From Chloroflexota bacterium (GTDB lineage Bacteria; Chloroflexota; UBA11872; VXOZ01): a DNA stretch of 43,289 nt. Under the pieces are notes generated by a model. That model did not search any database. It was given only the letters and a program-made list of their open reading frames with translations, and was not told the origin of the DNA. Position numbers and translations under genes: made by a program. The stretch's first letter is position 1, and every line of letters begins with the position of its first letter. This document shows, piece after piece, positions 7,729-15,880 of this stretch. The stretch covers positions 1 through 43,289 of the forward strand of contig JAAXIC010000037.1 in NCBI GenBank assembly GCA_012270555.1. The letters are read 5' to 3'.

Positions 7729-8451
7729 CTACCCTCGCGCGATGTCGGTCGGCAGCAGCGGCACGGTCGTCGTGCGGCCCCAGACGCGCACCTGGCGGAA
7801 CCCTTCCGCATACGGCGTGCCGACCTGCAGGCCGCGGTATTTCGCCACGGTGATCATCGAATCGATGTAGTCGATGTTGTCGTGTTCCATGAGCCACGCA
7901 TACTGGCTTTCGTGGCACGCGAGCATTTGGCGCTTGGTCTCGATGGTCTCGCTGATGTCCACCCACATTTCCGGCAGAAAGTCCACGCCCAATAGGGTAT
8001 CCATGTGGAAGATGGGCACGAGCTGGGCGGGGTTCGCTTGCTTTGACTCCAGATGGGGGATGGTGGCGTCGAAACTTGCTTTCAGCACGAGCTCGGCCAC
8101 CAGGCGGTGATCGTCCATGTAGTCGTTGGGCGAATGGGTGATGATGACGTCCGGTTGGGCTTCGCGCACGGCGTCGACCAAGCCGGCTAGCGCTTCGTTG
8201 GTACTCTGGCGCACGTCGGCGTCGTCGATGTCGAGCCATTGGAAGTCCGCGCCGATCACGGCGGCGCTGTTCTTGGATTCCTGCTTGCGCACTTCTTTCA
8301 ATTCCGGCGGCATGATCTCCACGTGACCCAGCCCGCCGTTGCACACGTAGCACATGGTCACGTGGTGCCCCTGCTGCGCGTATTTCGCCAGTGTGCCCGC
8401 GCAGAGTAGCTCGATGTCGTCAGGATGCGCGCCGATTGCCTGCACTCGCAT
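7729..8451 (-). CDS. PIG-L/LmbE family deacetylase
   Basis: A 240-residue zinc-dependent de-N-acetylase of the GlcNAc-PI deacetylase/LmbE family. The signature GAHPDDIE gives His9 and Asp11/Asp12. The second metal and catalytic region is THSPNDYMDDHR with His near residue 115. These enzymes remove acetyl groups from N-acetylglucosamine-type sugars, as in mycothiol or lipid-linked glycans, and some act on other amides. Substrate unknown. Cytoplasmic, with no signal peptide. It is divergent from rsmA and ends about 40 bases after the end of the convergent fic gene. No partner for thiol biosynthesis is visible here. Confidence 0.85.
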   Translation of the reverse strand: MRVQAIGAHPDDIELLCAGTLAKYAQQGHHVTMCYVCNGGLGHVEIMPPELKEVRKQESKNSAAVIGADFQWLDIDDADVRQSTNEALAGLVDAVREAQPDVIITHSPNDYMDDHRLVAELVLKASFDATIPHLESKQANPAQLVPIFHMDTLLGVDFLPEMWVDISETIETKRQMLACHESQYAWLMEHDNIDYIDSMITVAKYRGLQVGTPYAEGFRQVRVWGRTTTVPLLPTDIARG

Positions 8452-8560
8452 GGTTTTCGCTCCTTTTCGTAGAAGAATGTCGTTTCCGTCTCTACGGTAT
8501 TATAAGAACTAGGGGCGCTCTGCACTACAGGCGCCATGCATCACAACATGGCCGGAGCGA

Positions 8561-8609
8561 CGCAGGTCGCAAACGTGTCCTGAGCCTGTCGAAGGGACTG
8601 CGCTACCGG
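8561..8609. repeat. dispersed repeat, CTGAGCCTGTCGAAGGG family
   Basis: CGCAGGTCGCAAACGTGTCCTGAGCCTGTCGAAGGGACTGCGCTACCGG, described here in pieces: CGCAGG-, CCTGAGCC-, TGTCGAAGGG- and GCGCTACCGG. It shares parts with 924-990 and 18013-18088. It lies just upstream of rsmA. Confidence 0.6.
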
Positions 8610-8636
8610 GCGTTGCTTACCACGTAGATTTGAAAG

Positions 8637-9530
8637 ATGCTTGATTCCAAAGTCTATAACATCCCAGCGCAAGCGCGCGATCTGTGCCGTCCGCGCACCA
8701 TGCGGACGCTGTTGCGCCAGGTTGACCTGCGCCTGAGCCGCAAGCTCGGCCAGCACCTGCTCGCAGATCCGGCCGTGCTGCGTGCGATCATGCGCCACGT
8801 GCGGCAGGGAGAACACGACCGGATCTTGGAGATCGGGCCCGGTCTCGGCAGCCTGACCGTCTGCCTCGCGGAGGTGGCCAAGCGCGTGGTGACCGTGGAG
8901 ATCGATGCCCGCATGTTGGCGCTGCTGGACGCCACGCTCGCGTTCTATCGGAACGTTGAGACAGTGCACCAGGACGCCGTGGCGTTCGATCCGCAGCCGT
9001 ATTTTGGCGCGGAGCCGTACGTGCTGGCGGCGAATTTGCCCTACAGTGTCGCGACGCCGGTGATCAGGCAGCTTGCGGCGCATCTGGCTGGCCCGCAACG
9101 CATGGTCGTGATGCTGCAACGCGAGGTCGCGGAGCGCGTCTGCGCAAAGCCCGGCGAGATGAGCTATCTCTCGCTGCTCATGCAGACGTATACGGAAACC
9201 AAGCACCTCTTAGCCGTGCCCTCGCAGGCGTTCTTCCCGCCGCCGCAGGTGGATTCTGCGGTGGTTGAATTGAAGAGGCGCGCAGAGCCGTACTATCCCG
9301 CAGATGCCGTAGACGACGTGCTGCGCCTGGCGCGGGCAGGCTTCTCCCAACGCCGGAAGCAGGTGCACAATTCCGTGCGCTCGCTGCTGCGCATTGACGA
9401 CGACCACATGATTTGGCTGCTGAAGGAAGCAGGTATTGCGCCGCAGTGCCGTCCGCAGGAGTTATCGCTGGATGAATGGTTTGCGCTGTATCGGACGGTG
9501 AAGGCGGACGGCCTGCTCATTGGAAGTTAA
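8637..9530 (+). CDS. rsmA: 16S rRNA (adenine1518/1519-N6) dimethyltransferase
   Basis: A 297-residue KsgA/RsmA-family methyltransferase that dimethylates two adjacent adenosines near the 3' end of 16S rRNA during late 30S assembly. The sequence shows KLGQHLLADPAVL at the N-terminus, SAM motif I ILEIGPGLGSLT, the acidic VEID, motif IV NLPYSV (the N-L-P-Y target-base pocket), and the FFPPPQVDSAVV and FSQRRKQVHNSV blocks typical of the family. The start is uncertain: ATG 8637 has only a weak GAAAG, and an internal ATG at 8700 would give a more usual N-terminus. It is followed by pth in the same direction. Confidence 0.92.
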   Translation: MLDSKVYNIPAQARDLCRPRTMRTLLRQVDLRLSRKLGQHLLADPAVLRAIMRHVRQGEHDRILEIGPGLGSLTVCLAEVAKRVVTVEIDARMLALLDATLAFYRNVETVHQDAVAFDPQPYFGAEPYVLAANLPYSVATPVIRQLAAHLAGPQRMVVMLQREVAERVCAKPGEMSYLSLLMQTYTETKHLLAVPSQAFFPPPQVDSAVVELKRRAEPYYPADAVDDVLRLARAGFSQRRKQVHNSVRSLLRIDDDHMIWLLKEAGIAPQCRPQELSLDEWFALYRTVKADGLLIGS

Positions 9531-9570
9531 TCATCTTGCCTGAAATGGTGAGTATGCATTCTGCCAAGAG

Positions 9571-9589
9571 GCGGGGGACAAGCCCCCGC
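9571..9589. repeat. palindrome GCGGGGG-ACAAG-CCCCCGC
   Basis: Seven-base arms enclose ACAAG, followed by GCTACCG as in other dispersed repeats. A diverged relative is at 2363-2380. Confidence 0.5.
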
Positions 9590-9604
9590 GCTACCGTCTC
9601 TGAT

Positions 9605-9639
9605 CCCCTCTCCCTGTGGGAGAGGGTTAGGGTGAGGGG
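9605..9639. repeat. REP-like palindrome, CCCTCTCCC/GGGAGAGGG family, full form
   Basis: Arms CCCTCTCCC and GGGAGAGGG, then the tail TTAGGGTGAGGGG. It lies in the rsmA-pth intergenic gap. Confidence 0.7.
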
Positions 9640-9684
9640 AACACAAGAAAACAGGCATTTGTATCGGTTCGTCCAGGCATCACC

Positions 9685-10392
9685 ATGTCACAATTATCGG
9701 AAGAACCCGCCCGCTGGCTCATTGTCGGGCTGGGCAATCCAGAGAAGAAGTACACCGCTAACCGTCACAACGTGGGCTTTCACGTGCTTGACCGGCTTGC
9801 AGAAAAGGCTGGTGTGTCCATTACCGATAGGCGCTTTCAAGGCTGGTTCGGTAAAGCCGCGGTAGGATCGCATTCGCTGCTGCTCCTCAAGCCGTCGACG
9901 TTCATGAACGCCAGCGGTAAGGCCGCGGCGGAGGCTGCGCGTTTCTACAAGATCGCCCCGCCAAACGTCGCAGTGGTTTACGACGATATCGATCTGGAGT
10001 TCCCGCGGCTGCGCATTCGCGCGGGGGGTAGCCACGGCGGGCATCGCGGGGTAGAATCGGTGATTGCGGCTTTGGGCACCCGCGACTTTCCGCGCGTGCG
10101 CATCGGCGTGGGGCGTCCGCCGTCTGGTGTTGACCCGATCGAGCACGTGCTCAGCGACTTTTCGGCGGAAGAGCAACCGGAGATTGAAAAGACGATTGAA
10201 CAGGCTGTGACGGCCGCGCTGAGCCTCGTGACAGATGGGCTAGACAAGACTATGACACGCTTCAACAGCCGCCCAAGAGCAACCGCTCAGCCAAGCTCTT
10301 GTGAGCGTAAAGAGCCGCAGCCGGTTACGTCGGCTGAGACCCAGCCGGTTAAGCCGCCTGAGACTCAGCCGGTTAAGCCGCCGGAGGCGTAG
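9685..10392 (+). CDS. pth: peptidyl-tRNA hydrolase with repetitive C-terminal tail
   Basis: A 235-residue Pth. It cleaves the ester of peptidyl-tRNAs released from stalled ribosomes. Conserved blocks are LIVGLGNPEKKY (Asn of GLGNP), RHNVGF (catalytic His), KPSTFMNASG (substrate-binding Asn), YDDIDLE (Asp) and GSHGGHRG. The enzyme body ends near residue 190, the usual family length. The last 45 or so residues are a low-complexity tail with a repeated QPVKPPE-type unit, which may be a recent expansion. The start ATG lacks a strong ribosome site. It lies between rsmA and mfd in the same direction. Confidence 0.93.
   Translation: MSQLSEEPARWLIVGLGNPEKKYTANRHNVGFHVLDRLAEKAGVSITDRRFQGWFGKAAVGSHSLLLLKPSTFMNASGKAAAEAARFYKIAPPNVAVVYDDIDLEFPRLRIRAGGSHGGHRGVESVIAALGTRDFPRVRIGVGRPPSGVDPIEHVLSDFSAEEQPEIEKTIEQAVTAALSLVTDGLDKTMTRFNSRPRATAQPSSCERKEPQPVTSAETQPVKPPETQPVKPPEA
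10317..10389 (+). repeat. short tandem repeat in the 3' end of pth
   Basis: About three copies of a 24-base unit with core CAGCCGGTTAAGCCGCCTGA encode the T-Q-P-V-K-P-P-E tail. The two last copies are nearly identical. CAGCC/CCGGT elements continue just past the stop codon. Confidence 0.7.
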
Positions 10393-10515
10393 CCGGTAGA
10401 ATCAGAACCGGCCAGATTACTGTGGCATGTACGCTGAGTTTCAGCGATAGGCTAACGTCCCTTTGCGTGCATTTCTGTGGAATAGATTGACGTTGAAGCG
10501 AGGACGGGCATCTTT

Positions 10516-10542
10516 AGATTTCTCGCTTCGCTCGAAATGACA
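10516..10542. repeat. dispersed repeat, AGATTTCTCGCTTCGCTCGAAATGACA family
   Basis: The imperfect palindrome has arms ATTTCTCGC and the complementary GCTCGAAAT. The same unit, inverted, is at 28041-28065. It lies in the pth-mfd gap. Confidence 0.6.
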
Positions 10543-10631
10543 TGCACCAGGCTCATACGGGAGGTTGTTCGACATTTGAAATCTTCAGAATCCTCCAAGC
10601 GAGCAACCCAAGAACCTAGGAAACGCAAGAT

Positions 10632-13600
10632 ATGAATCTTAACGGCATCCGCGCGCTGGTCGGCACGCTGCCATGGGCGGAGGCGGTGCGGAATTGGATA
10701 TCCACGCGACAATCCCAGCAGGCAGCGGTACGTGCCGGTGCGCGGCCGGTTCTGGCCGCGCTTGCGCAGCAGCACGCCACACGGCCGCTGCTTATACTCT
10801 GCGCCGACCGAGACCGGGCGCACCGCTTCTACCAGGAACTGTCCTCGTGGTCGCCGCGCGCGGCAAACGTGCTCTTCTACCCGGAACTCGACTACCTGCC
10901 CTACGAAAACCTGCCCCACTTCTCCAGCACGTTGAGCGCGCGCATTACTGTGCTTGGCGCCTTGCTCGCCGGCCAGAGCGCGAACCGGCCAGTGGGAAAC
11001 CATCCCGTCGTTGTGACTTCTGTCCGCGCTTTGCTTGAGCGGGTTCCCTCGCCGATGGAGTTGGGCGAACACGTTCTCGTGCTGGCGCCGGGCCAGCGCA
11101 CCGATCCGGCGGCGCTCAAGAACCGGCTCATTCGCTTTGGCTACGAACCGATGCCGCAGGTGGAAGAACCCGGCACCTTCACCGGCCGTGGCGGCATCGT
11201 GGATATTTTCCCGCCCTCGGAAGACCAGCCCATCCGGGTTGAGTTCTTTGGCGACGAGATTGATTCGGTGCGTCCTTTCAACGTCTCCACGCAGCGGAGC
11301 ACGGCCCAGCACACGGCGCTTTCCATCCTCCCCGCCAACGAAGTGCCGACGTGGCGGAGCGGAGACTTCGCGGCTGAAGTGCGCGCGCTTGACCGCAGCG
11401 GCCTGCGGCCGGAAGTGCGTGAGCAATGGCAGCGCCACCTGCGCCTGCTGGAAGAAGGCGTGTACTTCGAGCACGCATCTTTCTACACCATGCCCTTTCT
11501 CGAGCACAACCTGCTCCATTACCTGCCGGAGGGTCTCCTGCTCGCGGAGGATGCCGCGAACTTGCAAGACGTGGCCTACGCATTGGAAACCCAAACTGCC
11601 GAGCGGAAGCGGCGCCTGATTGCGGGCGGCGAACTCTCCGCCGACTGGCCGGAATCCTACCATGCGGCTGCGGCGGTGCAGGAGCAGATAAGCGCCTACG
11701 CCGTGTTGGACGTGGGCGACCAGAGCGGGGACAACAGCGACGGTCTCGATACGTTGCCTACGTTCGCCGGCCGCCCGGGAAGGCTCGCCAAAGGCATGGC
11801 AGGCTTCAGCGAGCAAGGGTTGCGCGTGGTGCTGGCAACCACCCAAGTAGAGCGGGTCACCGAAATCCTCCTGGAATACGAACTCGTGCCCACCGTGCTC
11901 GATACATTGCGAACGGCTCCCCCTGTGGGCAGCATTAACGTCGTGCCGCTTTCCCTGGCGGAAGGTCTTCGCTGCGAGCAAGCGGGACTCATCGTGCTCT
12001 CCGACGCCGAGATTTTCGGCTGGAAGCGGCCGCCCACGGCAACGCGCCTGCGGCCCTCCGTGCGCGGGCAGCGGCTGTTGGACGAACTCCAGGTCGGCGA
12101 CCACGTCGTGCACATTGACCACGGCATCGGGCGGTTCGCCGGTATCCAGCGCATGCCCGGACCTTCCGGCGAGCGCGAGTACCTGGTGCTGGAGTTCGCC
12201 CGCGACGACCGCATCTACGTGCCAACCGACCACATGGACCGCGTGGAGAAGTACGTCGGCATGGGCGAACGCGTGCCGAATCTTTCACGCTTGGGCACCC
12301 AGGAGTGGCAACGCGCCAAGCAGCGGGCGCAGCAATCGGTGGTGGACATGGCGCACGACCTCGTGGACGTAGCCGTTGCCCGCGAATCCGAACCCGGGCA
12401 CGCTTTTGCCGCCGATACCGACTGGCAGCGGCAACTCGAACAGGCCTTTCCCTATGCCGAAACTCCGGACCAGGAGAAAGCCATCACCGACGTCAAGGCC
12501 GACATGGAGCAGCCGAAACCCGCGGACCGGCTCATTTGCGGGGACGTTGGCTTCGGCAAGACTGAGGTAGCCATCCGCGCCGCCTTCAAAGCGGTCATGG
12601 ACGGCAAGCAAGTCGCGGTGCTCGTGCCTACCACCGTGCTCGCGCTCCAGCACTATGAGACGCTGAGCAGTCGCCTGCGGCCGTTTCCCGTGCGGGTGGG
12701 TCTGGTGAGCCGGTTCCGCACGCCCAAAGAGATCAAGAAGCACCTGGCGGACCTGGGCACCGGCAGGCTTGATATTGCCGTCGGCACGCACCGCCTACTT
12801 TCCAAGGACGTGGACTTCAAAGACCTGGGGCTTGTGATTGTCGACGAAGAGCAGCGCTTCGGCGTAGCGCAGAAAGAGCACTTCAAGCAACTGCGCAAGC
12901 AGGTGGACGTGCTGGCGCTTTCCGCGACGCCCATTCCCCGCACGCTGCACATGGCCTTGGCGGGTATTCGCGATCTGAGCGTCATCGAGACACCGCCGCC
13001 CAACCGCCTGGCCGTGAAGACCTACGTCACCGCCTTCCACGACGACCTCGTCCGCGACGCCATCCAGCGCGAACTCAACCGCGGCGGGCAGATCTTCATG
13101 GTGCACAACGATATCGAGACGATCTACTCACTGGCATACCACGTGCGGGAGTTGGTGCCGACGGCGCGGGTCACCGTTGGGCACGGCCAGATGGAGTCCG
13201 ACCGCCTGGAAAAGGTAATGCACGAGTTCGTGCAGGGCGAATTCGACATTCTGGTGAGCACCACCATCATCGAGAACGGTCTGGATATCCCGCGCGTGAA
13301 CACCCTCATCGTCAACGACGCCTGGCGCTTCGGGCTGGCGCAGCTTTACCAACTGCGCGGGCGCGTTGGCCGCGCCGACGTACAGGCCTATTCGTATTTT
13401 CTCTACAATCCCGTGAAGACGCTCACGGAGGAGGCCGAGAAGCGGCTGGACGCCATCATGGAAGCCACGGAGCTGGGGGCGGGCTTCAAAATCGCACTGC
13501 GCGACCTGGAGATTCGCGGCGCGGGGAACCTGTTGGGATCAGAGCAACACGGCTTTGTGAACGCCGTCGGCCTCAACCTCTACACCAAGATGCTCCAGCA

Positions 13601-14108
13601 AACGGTGCAATCCATGTTGGGCCAGAAACCGAAAGAGGACTTGCCGCCGGAGCAAGCCCTGGAGACCGTGGTCGACTTGCCGCTGGCCGCCTACATACCC
13701 GATGAGTACGTGGGCGGCGTGGGCACCAAGATGAAGCTCTATCAGCGGGCGGCTGCGCTGAAAGGGCGGAAGGAGACCGAGGCCTTTGCCGAAGAACTCC
13801 GCGACCGGTTCGGCCCGCCGCCGCCAGCAGTGAAGAACATCCTGGCGCTCCTGCGGCTGCGCGCGCGTGCGGCAGAAAACGGCATTCTCTCGCTGGCATT
13901 CGAGGACGACGTGCTCGTCATTCGCTTCCGCGAGGAACGCGTGTTCGACCGCATGCGCATCTTCAAGGAGTTCGGCACCGATGTGCGCCTGACCCGCAAC
14001 GTGGTGCGCTGGCACGTGGGCCGCCGGGAAGAGCAGTGGCGCGACGGACTGGATAGCTTGCTAGATATGCTGCTGGAATCGAAGGTGCTGGTAGGGTCGC
14101 AGGGGTAG
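10632..14108 (+). CDS. mfd: transcription-repair coupling factor
   Basis: A 1158-residue Mfd, full length. It removes RNA polymerase stalled at DNA lesions and recruits UvrA. Residues 1-340 are the UvrB-like module; 480-550 the CarD-like RNA-polymerase-interaction domain (QVGDHVVHIDHGIGRFAG); 590-960 the RecG-like translocase with Walker A GDVGFGKT near 637-644, DEEQ near 737, SATPIPRT, and the Q-L-R-G-R-V-G-R motif VI. The C-terminal TRCF domain, about 1010-1110, is recognisable (LPLAAYIPDEYV). Start: ATG 10632 with no strong ribosome site, but the preceding sequence is repeat. Lies downstream of pth, a common neighbour. Confidence 0.96.
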   Translation: MNLNGIRALVGTLPWAEAVRNWISTRQSQQAAVRAGARPVLAALAQQHATRPLLILCADRDRAHRFYQELSSWSPRAANVLFYPELDYLPYENLPHFSSTLSARITVLGALLAGQSANRPVGNHPVVVTSVRALLERVPSPMELGEHVLVLAPGQRTDPAALKNRLIRFGYEPMPQVEEPGTFTGRGGIVDIFPPSEDQPIRVEFFGDEIDSVRPFNVSTQRSTAQHTALSILPANEVPTWRSGDFAAEVRALDRSGLRPEVREQWQRHLRLLEEGVYFEHASFYTMPFLEHNLLHYLPEGLLLAEDAANLQDVAYALETQTAERKRRLIAGGELSADWPESYHAAAAVQEQISAYAVLDVGDQSGDNSDGLDTLPTFAGRPGRLAKGMAGFSEQGLRVVLATTQVERVTEILLEYELVPTVLDTLRTAPPVGSINVVPLSLAEGLRCEQAGLIVLSDAEIFGWKRPPTATRLRPSVRGQRLLDELQVGDHVVHIDHGIGRFAGIQRMPGPSGEREYLVLEFARDDRIYVPTDHMDRVEKYVGMGERVPNLSRLGTQEWQRAKQRAQQSVVDMAHDLVDVAVARESEPGHAFAADTDWQRQLEQAFPYAETPDQEKAITDVKADMEQPKPADRLICGDVGFGKTEVAIRAAFKAVMDGKQVAVLVPTTVLALQHYETLSSRLRPFPVRVGLVSRFRTPKEIKKHLADLGTGRLDIAVGTHRLLSKDVDFKDLGLVIVDEEQRFGVAQKEHFKQLRKQVDVLALSATPIPRTLHMALAGIRDLSVIETPPPNRLAVKTYVTAFHDDLVRDAIQRELNRGGQIFMVHNDIETIYSLAYHVRELVPTARVTVGHGQMESDRLEKVMHEFVQGEFDILVSTTIIENGLDIPRVNTLIVNDAWRFGLAQLYQLRGRVGRADVQAYSYFLYNPVKTLTEEAEKRLDAIMEATELGAGFKIALRDLEIRGAGNLLGSEQHGFVNAVGLNLYTKMLQQTVQSMLGQKPKEDLPPEQALETVVDLPLAAYIPDEYVGGVGTKMKLYQRAAALKGRKETEAFAEELRDRFGPPPPAVKNILALLRLRARAAENGILSLAFEDDVLVIRFREERVFDRMRIFKEFGTDVRLTRNVVRWHVGRREEQWRDGLDSLLDMLLESKVLVGSQG

Positions 14109-14117
14109 AGCCGCTGC

Positions 14118-14417
14118 CTACACGGCCTGTCGCTCTTCCTGCTGGCGGTTGCCATGATCCTCTGTCTGCAACGGCGTATGGCGTCGATACGATGCCTCAA
14201 GGTTCAGCCAGAAGTCCGCGTCCGTGCCGAACGCATCGCCAAGTTCTCTGGCAATGTCCGGTGAAACGCTGTGCTTGCCAGCGATGATCTCGTCTATGAG
14301 GCGCGCAGGACGCCCCATGATGTTTGCGAGGTCGGTGTGCGACCAACCGCGAGATTCCAGTTCGTCCTGTATGAATTCTCCAAGGGGAAACGCCTCAGCT
14401 ACCGTCCTCTTGGGCAT
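14118..14417 (-). CDS. higA: HigA-family antitoxin (HTH, XRE type)
   Basis: A 99-residue antitoxin of the HigA (VapI-like) family: a helix-turn-helix DNA-binding protein that neutralises the partner toxin and represses the operon. The sequence shows PLGEFIQDELESRGWSHTDLA, the HTH (LANIMGRPARLIDEIIAG), the K-H-S-V-S-P-D-I-A-R-E-L-G-D-A-F-G-T block and FWLNLEASY, all family hallmarks. It is transcribed after the toxin with a 29-base gap, the toxin-first order typical of higBA. The C-terminal tail is Gln/Glu-rich. It ends 10 bases after the stop of the convergent mfd. Confidence 0.88.
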   Translation of the reverse strand: MPKRTVAEAFPLGEFIQDELESRGWSHTDLANIMGRPARLIDEIIAGKHSVSPDIARELGDAFGTDADFWLNLEASYRRHTPLQTEDHGNRQQEERQAV

Positions 14418-14446
14418 GTGATTGTGCCCTCCTCTTTACTGCTATC

Positions 14447-14743
14447 TCAGTGATAGTCTTCGATCGAAATCACTACGACTGTCTTATTGGGCGACCTTCC
14501 TTCGTACTCCACTATTAGCCGGAATTGGTTATTCAAACGCATAGAGCGCTGGTGGCTGCGCGTGCCTGCTAATTTCTCGTAGTGAAAGGATTTCATACGA
14601 TAGAATACTCGCTCGTCGGGAGCTGCACGTATAGCCTGCATACGTTTGCGAAACGCTCTCACTACCGCTCGCGACCATCTTCCTCGAAAAGAAGGTTCGG
14701 TTTCCAGTCTTTCTAGGTCATTGTCCGCGAAGCGTACATCCAT
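14447..14743 (-). CDS. higB: HigB/RelE-family toxin
   Basis: A 98-residue RelE-superfamily mRNA endonuclease of the HigB type, which cleaves mRNA on the ribosome unless bound by HigA. The sequence shows the typical order: short N-terminal strand (VRFADNDLERL), a basic helix (RAVVRAFRKRMQAI), then the beta-sheet with LAGTRSHQRSMRLNNQFRLIVEYE and a C-terminal ISIEDYH. Conserved Arg and His residues needed for RNA cleavage are present, so it looks intact. It is first in the operon. Base composition is lower in GC than the housekeeping genes either side. Confidence 0.88.
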   Translation of the reverse strand: MDVRFADNDLERLETEPSFRGRWSRAVVRAFRKRMQAIRAAPDERVFYRMKSFHYEKLAGTRSHQRSMRLNNQFRLIVEYEGRSPNKTVVVISIEDYH

Positions 14744-14779
14744 CGTGATGCTTGATTTTTCGATCCCTCAAGTATGATT

Positions 14780-14802
14780 ATTATACTATCCTGAGTCGGA
14801 TA
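14780..14802 (-). promoter_or_regulatory. candidate higBA promoter and operator
   Basis: On the minus strand TATAAT (14785-14780) lies about 40 bases before the higB start, and overlaps an inverted repeat TATCC-GACTCA-GGATA (14802-14787). Autoregulation by HigA at such a site would be usual. A good -35 at standard spacing is not evident. Confidence 0.45.
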
Positions 14803-14896
14803 ACAAACGCAGGGATACATGCTGCCATAAGAAGAAGGCGGTTATGCAATTTGCGAAATGGGTTTGGTTTCGTACTGCGTTGTGAGAAGGTAGGCA

Positions 14897-15253
14897 ATGA
14901 CGTTCAAAAGAAGGTCGCCAAAAACGCTAACGCGGTCACACACTTTGCACATGCTCGCAGCAAATCGCGCGCAACTCAAGCGTCTTGGCGTGGAGAAGAT
15001 CGCGCTTTACGGGTCGGTGGCACGGGATGAAGCCACGCAGCAGAGTGACGTGGATGTGTTGGTAGAACTGGCCGATGCGTTCCTGACGTTGGAGGGCTGC
15101 ATGGACTTCTGCTTCTACTTGGAGGAGCTCTTTGGGCGCAGAGTGGACATTACGACCTTCCGCAGCATCAAGCCGCACATGCGCGACCGTGTGCTGGCCG
15201 ACGCCGTGTATCTGGAAATGAGAGAAAACATATCGGTAGGGTCCGGTTCATGA
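14897..15253 (+). CDS. MNT-type nucleotidyltransferase (MntA-like), orphan
   Basis: A 118-residue minimal nucleotidyltransferase. The polymerase-beta fold motif YGSVARDEATQQSDVDVLVEL gives the G-S and D-x-D metal site; the third acidic residue is in GRRVDITTF. In the best-known systems MntA AMPylates and silences an adjacent HEPN RNase toxin. Here no HEPN gene follows: the next bases give only a four-codon frame and then a terminator. ATG 14951 is an alternative start that removes 18 atypical residues. It is therefore either a solitary NTase or the remnant of a HEPN/MNT pair. Confidence 0.8.
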   Translation: MTFKRRSPKTLTRSHTLHMLAANRAQLKRLGVEKIALYGSVARDEATQQSDVDVLVELADAFLTLEGCMDFCFYLEELFGRRVDITTFRSIKPHMRDRVLADAVYLEMRENISVGSGS

Positions 15254-15297
15254 TGGAGAAGTAAGCACCAGCCACTCTCTCTACCGATGAACGAAGA

Positions 15298-15333
15298 GAC
15301 ACCCGGGTCAATCGACCTGGGTGTCTTATTTTG
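15298..15333 (+). terminator. rho-independent terminator after the MNT gene
   Basis: GACACCCGGGTC (15298-15309) pairs with GACCTGGGTGTC (15314-15325) with one G-U pair and a 4-base loop, followed by TTATTTTG. A strong hairpin with a moderate T tract. Confidence 0.8.
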
Positions 15334-15864
15334 TCATGCCAGCCTGTCTCATTCGTGTTAACGGTATACCACCTTGACGGTACGCGTACACATTTCCCCC
15401 CAAATTGGTGTGTTTTGCAGGGATTCTTTACGGAAATTGCTGGGAGCGTATACTAGCTGGTTTGCGGGAGGCGCAGCCCGTGCAAGGGGACAGGCTTGTT
15501 CTCTAGCCGAGTGGCCCAACAGGATTGCCGGTCGCGGATCACCCTCACCCTAGCCCTCTCCCGTCGAGGGAGAGGGGACTTTCTCGCTTCCGCTGGGGTT
15601 ACGCAAAGGTCTCCGCCACGGGAGAGGGGGAAAGAGATGTGCCGGTGGGCATTCGTCGGATCCGAATGAGGAACAAAATGGATACGGAGAGAGGAAGGAT
15701 AAGGAGAGAGGAACCGAAAAAGGAGGGATTATCCGGTGCAGAGAGAATGTACCCGTGTAGGTGGGTCAAACCTGATCTTAGTGGGAGGCGTCACCGTTCC
15801 AAATCCCGCCACGACTTTACCGAGGAAGGAGGTCTGAAGTACGCAAGGCAGCTAAGAATACTTC
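15334..15864. other. long leader/intergenic region before the ABC exporter
   Basis: About 530 bases. It holds a REP-like palindrome (15542-15577), a purine-rich stretch near 15680-15730 with several AGGAGG-like motifs, and a possible hairpin GTGGGA...TCCCGCCAC at 15781-15813. One open frame crosses it but is partly repeat sequence and has no recognisable product. I see no known riboswitch signature. Confidence 0.45.
15542..15577. repeat. REP-like palindrome, CCCTCACCCTAGCCCTCTCCC form
   Basis: The full form: CCCTCACCCTAG, then arms CCCTCTCCC and GGGAGAGGGG with loop GTCGA. It lies upstream of the ABC exporter. Confidence 0.7.
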
Positions 15865-15880
15865 AGGAGGGAGCACCATC
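15865..15880 (+). promoter_or_regulatory. ribosome binding site pointing to an ATC start codon
   Basis: AGGAGG (15865-15870) is followed after 7 bases by ATC (15878-15880), in frame with the exporter. No ATG, GTG or TTG occurs in this frame between the stop at 15779 and GTG 15956. Confidence 0.5.

Noticed and set aside
10452-12233. Long open frame on the minus strand (593 codons)
   Set aside because: It is the antisense of mfd and extends into repeat DNA; the translation is His/Arg/Gly-rich with no family, whereas the plus strand encodes a full Mfd.
15580-15864. T-box or cobalamin riboswitch upstream of the exporter
   Set aside because: No T-box GGTGG/antiterminator element and no cobalamin box; only loose resemblance of a few bases.
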